Assembly (NCBI GenBank): GCA_032690845.1
Contig: CM064422.1
Coordinates: forward strand, 8,804,001 to 8,868,000
Source of the DNA: Eleusine coracana subsp. coracana
Taxonomy: Eukaryota > Streptophyta > Magnoliopsida > Poales > Poaceae
Reading direction: 5' to 3'
DNA: 64,000 nt
In this document: positions 59,271 to 64,000 of the stretch, in pieces
Layout of the letters: each line of letters starts with the position of its first letter
How positions within the stretch are numbered: the stretch's first letter is position 1
Notes under the pieces: model-generated
Told to the model about the DNA's origin: nothing
The model's input: the letters and a program-made list of their open reading frames with translations, nothing else
Database searches by the model: none
Position numbers and translations under genes: made by a program

Positions 59271-62200
59271 CAAGCTAGGGACGAAGGTTTCTTGATTTTA
59301 TGGAGGAGAATGATGGAGGAGGCAGGAACCGTTCTATTTTGCTTTTCTATATGGCTGGGTGCGCACTTTAGTGCTGCTGAATTGAAGCTCGCCTTTCCAG
59401 CAATGGCGGACAGGAGAGGTAGGCTCGAGGAAGACGATAGGTAACGGAAAAAAAAGTAATTCACGTGTGGTAACCAGAAAAGGGACTTCTGGTGGGCAAT
59501 GGGCTGTAGTTGGATGGGCCTAATATATCATCAGCCCATTCACTTGTTTTGTTTTGTTTTCCTTTTAAAACTATTTTAGAATTGATTTATATTGTGTTAT
59601 TTAGCAGCATAATACAACTAAGATGATTTTAGAAATTTTGAAAACTATTTTAGGAATTTATTACCTTCTTTGTACGCACTGGTCATGATTGGGGTGCGGC
59701 TACATACGGCAAGCTGGCCGCCTAGCGGCTACAAGATCTTGGGAAGGAGATCCAAATGGAGGGAATGCCGATAATGTCATAGTTTACACTAGATTCAGAT
59801 GGAGAAAAGAAAGATGAAGGGATCACTACCGCAACGACGGCTCGGATAGCAAATAAATGGGGTAGACGCGCATGAAGATGGACATCCCGTTACATGCTCC
59901 TGGTTCCAAGTGATGGAGTTAGATTAATTGAAGCACTCATGTTGTTGATTATCTGAGTCCAATCAAAACAATGAGACATCATGTTTGTGTGTTTCCGATT
60001 TGGTATTCATCTTTTTATGCTAGGTTAATGGTTTGTTCATTGTCTATGTGGGAAGAGATCTTTTTTTAGTTTGATCTACATACATGAGACTTAAAATTTG
60101 TACAACACTGAATTCATTGGGTATTTATAACTTTGAGAAATAAAGTTAACCCATGTTTCGCATAAAAAACAAAGCACTTTCTCCACTTGCTTTGGGTATT
60201 GATAGGTACAGTCGCCCACCAAGTTTTTCTCGTGTCCATGCTACAACAGTTTACTATTCATTTCTTTTTAAAAATAAATAGTATAAATTTTCTCATGACA
60301 ACTGCATGTGGAGGTATACAGAAGGAATAACGTCTTTTATGTTCCCACAATAAAAAAAGACAAAATTTTATATATTTTAAAACTATATAGATGAATTGTT
60401 GGTTGTTGCATTTATTGGACATGAGCCAAAGCTATGAAAACAATCTTTCTATCCAGTGGTTTCTGGAGACCTTATTTGTGTGATCTAAATATTGCCCGTA
60501 TATATAACTACACACATTACAATTTTAAGCACCAAATCATTTAAGAGAAATGATATGCAAGCCTGTTACCAGATAATTGGAATTCATAAACTTAGTGTTT
60601 TACCTAACAAATTTCTATTCAAAGATATAAAATATTATTATATTTTTTATTATTTATAGCCCGTAGCAATAAGTACTACTTATTAATTTAGGTGTGAAGC
60701 CGTCAATCAGCATCGTGTTGCTTCCACCAGTCGGTTTCGTGTCTGCCGTACGTACGTACGTAGCCGTTTCTTGGTCTGTCGCTTCTTCCATCCCAAAGAA
60801 AAAATAAGTGGTGTCCGGTTCATTTCCTCCAACGTTCCAGTGCCTTTTTTCGTTTCACCGTAAGTTGGACTCCGTATGCAAATCGATTGTTATGGCCGGA
60901 TACATATACTCGTATAGGCGGAATAGCTAGAAGATCCTGTCCTGCCCACACCGCCGGCAAAGATCGGGACCTGCGCAGCCGGACTTTCCAATCCCTAGCG
61001 CTCGAAACCGTTTGTTGCACGAAGTGATTAGAAACTACGTCGTCGTCATCTCACTTTTCAATCTGATCGAGTTCTGAAGAGGACGTCCGACGATCTCGCC
61101 AGCCGGCTGGTTATAGGTACCCGACGTGCTTTTGATATGGTCATCGTGCTGTGATTACGGCGCCCTAGTGTGCTACGTTCTTGCCACATTAGTATCAAGC
61201 TTACCGTTGATTTGAAGTTCTGTGTCTCGTCAACACCAGACATGATATCTTGATTTTACTAAACAAATCACTAGAAGATCCTGTCCTGCCCACACTGCCG
61301 GCAAAAGATTCGTTACCTTTACGTCCAAGCGCGCATCATGGATTTTAGAAGTCCAGTCGGTGTTGATGAGTCTGAGGTAATGCTCACATCAAGCATGATT
61401 TTTATCTTTATCTTTCTTTCACCATAAGCATGATTTCCAATCCTTTACATACATAGTGTTCTTAGACTGATAGATCGGTGATTAGGAGGTTTGTAGCTGC
61501 TAGGATCAGGATTCGATCCAAAGAGATTAGGAGGTTCTTGGACTGATTTTTTCCAACCTTTTACATAGATATGCTTTGAGGGAGTTTGATTATTGCGAGA
61601 GTTATAGATGTTTTCACAATCATATATAATCCTAAGAATTCTGAGTAAGGTTGTCACATTTCAGTCTCAAATTATAGTTTTAGTGACAAGTTTCAATTTT
61701 TCTGGCTAGTTTAAATTGTGGTTTATGCCGCATCTGTCCAAGAAACAATGAAAATAGTTGCAGTACATTGTTTTATCTTTCCATAGAGTACTAATATGTT
61801 GAATTTCGCTAACTATTGTGAGAGATATGAATTTTTGAAGTTGGTACCTTGCCGTAATTTTCAGTCCAGTCTGAAAGTTTCAGGAGGACATCCAGTTTCA
61901 GTTCTTAGATTCCGGTTTTTTAGCGTTTTGTTGGAATGCCTTAAACTTTGAATATTACCTGTCCTAACACGAAAAAGGAATATTTAGGTTCAGAATTTTT
62001 TTAAGTCAGCCACTTTCAATCTTTTTTGTACAGAGCAAAGTTTTCCTTATCTGTCAAAGATTATAATTTACATACCAACAAAAAGAACTGCACAAATCAT
62101 ATGGCCATAATAGGATTTTTCGGATGTGAATTCCCTACTTGGCCTACATGCTGCAACTTCCAATACTTCCTCCAGCTTCTATGACAAATCGTATATTAGA

Positions 62201-62385
62201 CTGAGTTTTCCAGAAATCCGAGTATAGCTAACATTCTTGCTGACTGAGTATTTTTTCTTTCATGGAGATGATGGACAATTCAAAATGTATCAGTTATCAC
62301 ACTTATTTGAGAGACTTCTCCAACACCACCTCTACAAGTAAGCCTGAACATTTTTTGTTTTTACTTTTTCTTGTCTACTTCATAG
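59269..62385. other. Intergenic, no supported gene
   Basis: Mostly AT-rich. A 35-bp segment CTAGAAGATCCTGTCCTGCC..ACACYGCCGGCAAA is present at 60927-60961 and again at 61271-61305, one mismatch. No domain-bearing frame was recognised. Confidence 0.4.
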
Positions 62386-62903
62386 CATCAGTGTACCCAC
62401 GACATCTATTGCCCAACCAATACTCATAGATCAATCAGTGTATGGACAATTGATTGGCAAACAAAAACAAGAATTTCAAAATAACTGTCGTGAAGCATAT
62501 AGACAAAGCAAATTTAAGGCTACAGTTGCAAACCTTGAGCAACAAGAACCATATTCCTCTACCAGTGATCAAAGAGGCTCAAAGCAGTCCACATTCCCTA
62601 CAACTATTAAAGGTTACACTCATATAAATACTCACATTCTCTACAAGAACCATATTTCTTTATTTGTGATTCTAATACAAAAAATATACACTTTTGGATG
62701 CATATTCTGGGTCTATAGGCTTCAATAGCATACACCAGTCATTTTCAGAAGAAGTTACATCCAATCAAGTAAATATCCATCCTTCTAAAACTATAGTTTG
62801 TCTCCACAAAAGTGACTACCAAAGGCATACCCTCGACAATCCTATTCCAGATACCTACGCTAATATTAGAATTATTGAGTCATATATATTTAGGAAACAA
62901 TGA
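62386..62903 (+). pseudogene. Unrecognised spliced ORF fragment
   Basis: 62386-62612 follows an acceptor (CTTCATAG) and ends in AAAG|GTTACA; 62719-62903 follows TCTATAG. The two blocks join in phase (TIK-G-FNSIHQ) to about 137 residues. They include LIGKQKQEFQNNCREAYRQS and VTSNQVNIHPSKTIVCLHKS, with a stop at 62903. A different frame then continues plausibly (YLGNNDCVDIKPASIDFF), which suggests a frameshift near 62885. The Lys/Arg/Gln-rich REAYRQSK style recalls N-terminal regions of Helitron/PIF1-helicase-associated plant proteins, but I cannot assign a family. Start and downstream exons are unknown. Confidence 0.35.
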
Positions 62904-63123
62904 TTGTGTTGATATCAAACCTGCATCTATAGATTTTTTTTGTAGAAGCATTATTCAGTTATTTAAGACCAAGACACCTAATAATGGGCGATACCTGCTA
63001 GACTCTTATTATCTAAGACCAAGACACATGACTCTCTGTGTTAAGAATAACACGTTAAAGATGAAAAATAGGAAAATCAAATAAAATATATCAGGTATAG
63101 GGGGCACTCTTTGCAAATATACA

Positions 63124-64000
63124 CTAACATGCATGACGCGGATGACGCTGGAAGAGAGAGGCTAGAATTAGGAGGGTGCAGAGAATGTTGTTGATGGAGC
63201 GGATGACGCGTTCGGCCTTGCCGTTTTGCTGGGAAGTGTGTGGACATGAGAGTCGGAAGTGAATTCCTTGTTCAAGGGCAAAGGAACGAGCCGTGAGATT
63301 ATCGCGTCCATTGTCGCACTGTATAAACTGAATACGATGCTGGAAGTGGATGAAAACATAAGTATGGAAGTCACGTAAGGTGGAGAAAGTGTCGGATTTA
63401 AATTTCAAAGAAAAATCATCGAGGCAAACTAGATAGTATTTAGAACCCGAGACACTTCCAATGGGAGACGTCCACAAGTCACAATGAATGATCTCAAAGG
63501 GGTGGTGTGATCTAGACAATGAACTAGAAAAAGGCAAACGAATGTGCCGACTTAACTGACACTCGTGACATAGAGTCACATTATTTTTATTTGGGGAAAC
63601 TGAAATTACATTGGAAGATCTAAGACTTGAAAGCACTCGGGCGCCAAGATGACCAAGCCGTTGATGCCAGATTGCCTCGGACACTGCAACGAGGGTACGA
63701 TGAACGATGTCGGAAGTGGGATAGAACGGGTAGAGGTCACCCGATTACATCGATAGATCACCGCCTTTGTTTTGAGGTCCTTCACAGATAAACCAAGAGG
63801 ATCAAATTCAACGGAAACAAGATTGTCTGTAGTGAATTTGCGAATAGAGATTAGGTTAGCTATTAAGTTAGGAGAGACCAAAACGTTGGATAAAGAAAGT
63901 GGTCGGGTAGGAGAGGGGAAAGCAACACTACCACTGGCCGAGATTGACAACGAGGAACCATTGACAACCAAAACTTGAGAGTGAGAGGACACAGGATTGA
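63124..64000 (-). mobile_element. Degenerate Ty1/copia retrotransposon fragment (runs off window)
   Basis: On the minus strand, 63606-63992 encodes the end of the protease/linker region. 63124-63684 encodes the GAG-pre-integrase motif (AIWHQRLGHLGARVLSSL, zinc-binding CHECQLSRHIRLPF) and part of the integrase core (IIHCDLWTSPI, FIQCDNG, SCPHTSQQNGKAERVIRSIN). A frameshift separates the two frames near 63720. A short deletion is seen after CLDDFS, where the family has about a dozen more residues. The homology stops near 63130, without reverse transcriptase. It is an inactive remnant; no LTR is visible in the window. Confidence 0.88.

Noticed and set aside
1..64000. CRISPR array, operon or prokaryotic elements
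   Set aside because: No regularly spaced repeats of that kind; introns and gene families show plant nuclear DNA.

Overview
This window is plant nuclear DNA, almost certainly from a grass. Its genes have many introns with GT/AG borders, the first exons are strongly GC-biased in the grass manner, the intergenic DNA holds short Stowaway- and Tourist-type MITEs, and the products are plant families: C2H2 fingers with the QALGGH signature, LOG, NF-YA with a miR169 site, CLC-d, GPI-anchored LTP and TMK-type LRR proteins. I cannot name the species. A compact, gene-rich chromosome arm of a small or medium panicoid-type genome is a reasonable guess.

Layout. Positions 51-4518 (+) hold the 3' ten exons of an ABC1-family atypical kinase whose 5' end lies outside the window. 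5576-7015 (-) is a single-exon two-finger C2H2 protein. 9745-11191 (-) is a six-exon LOG cytokinin-activating enzyme. 11.3-16.0 kb is intergenic with two MITEs, one carrying a nested element. 16320-18905 (-) is NF-YA, with a near-perfect miR169 target in its 3' UTR and a probable 5'-UTR intron. 19.8-25.0 kb is a long intergenic stretch with MITEs, homopolymer tracts and a perfect 16-bp G-box palindrome. 25061-25390 (+) is a small one-pass membrane protein. 26006-29489 (-) is an LEA_2/NDR1-like protein. 31076-38699 (+) is a complete 23-exon CLC-d anion transporter. 39435-41606 (+) is a 20S proteasome beta subunit (PBD type). 42366-42956 (-) is a GPI-anchored LTP. 43806-47735 (-) is a plastid DUF1517 protein (FLAP1 type).

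From 49 kb rightwards the DNA becomes decayed. Two TMK-like receptor ectodomains without kinase domains face each other (49246-51765 + and 55634-56890 -). Each is broken inside an exon by a different young-looking insertion: a SINE with 13-bp target duplications in one, and a 290-bp MITE with CTAG duplications in the other. Between them lie the tail of a choline/ethanolamine kinase pseudogene and the 3' end of an L1-type LINE. The last 7 kb hold simple repeats, an unrecognised spliced ORF fragment and the edge of a degenerate Ty1/copia element that runs off the window.

The genes are functionally unrelated neighbours (hormone activation, transcription, ion transport, proteolysis, photosynthetic acclimation), as is normal for a plant chromosome. 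I did not find a convincing new multigene system. The most informative items are the two datable insertions in the TMK-like pair, the miR169 site, a probable one-base frameshift in the LEA_2 gene, and several tandem duplications in introns and promoters.
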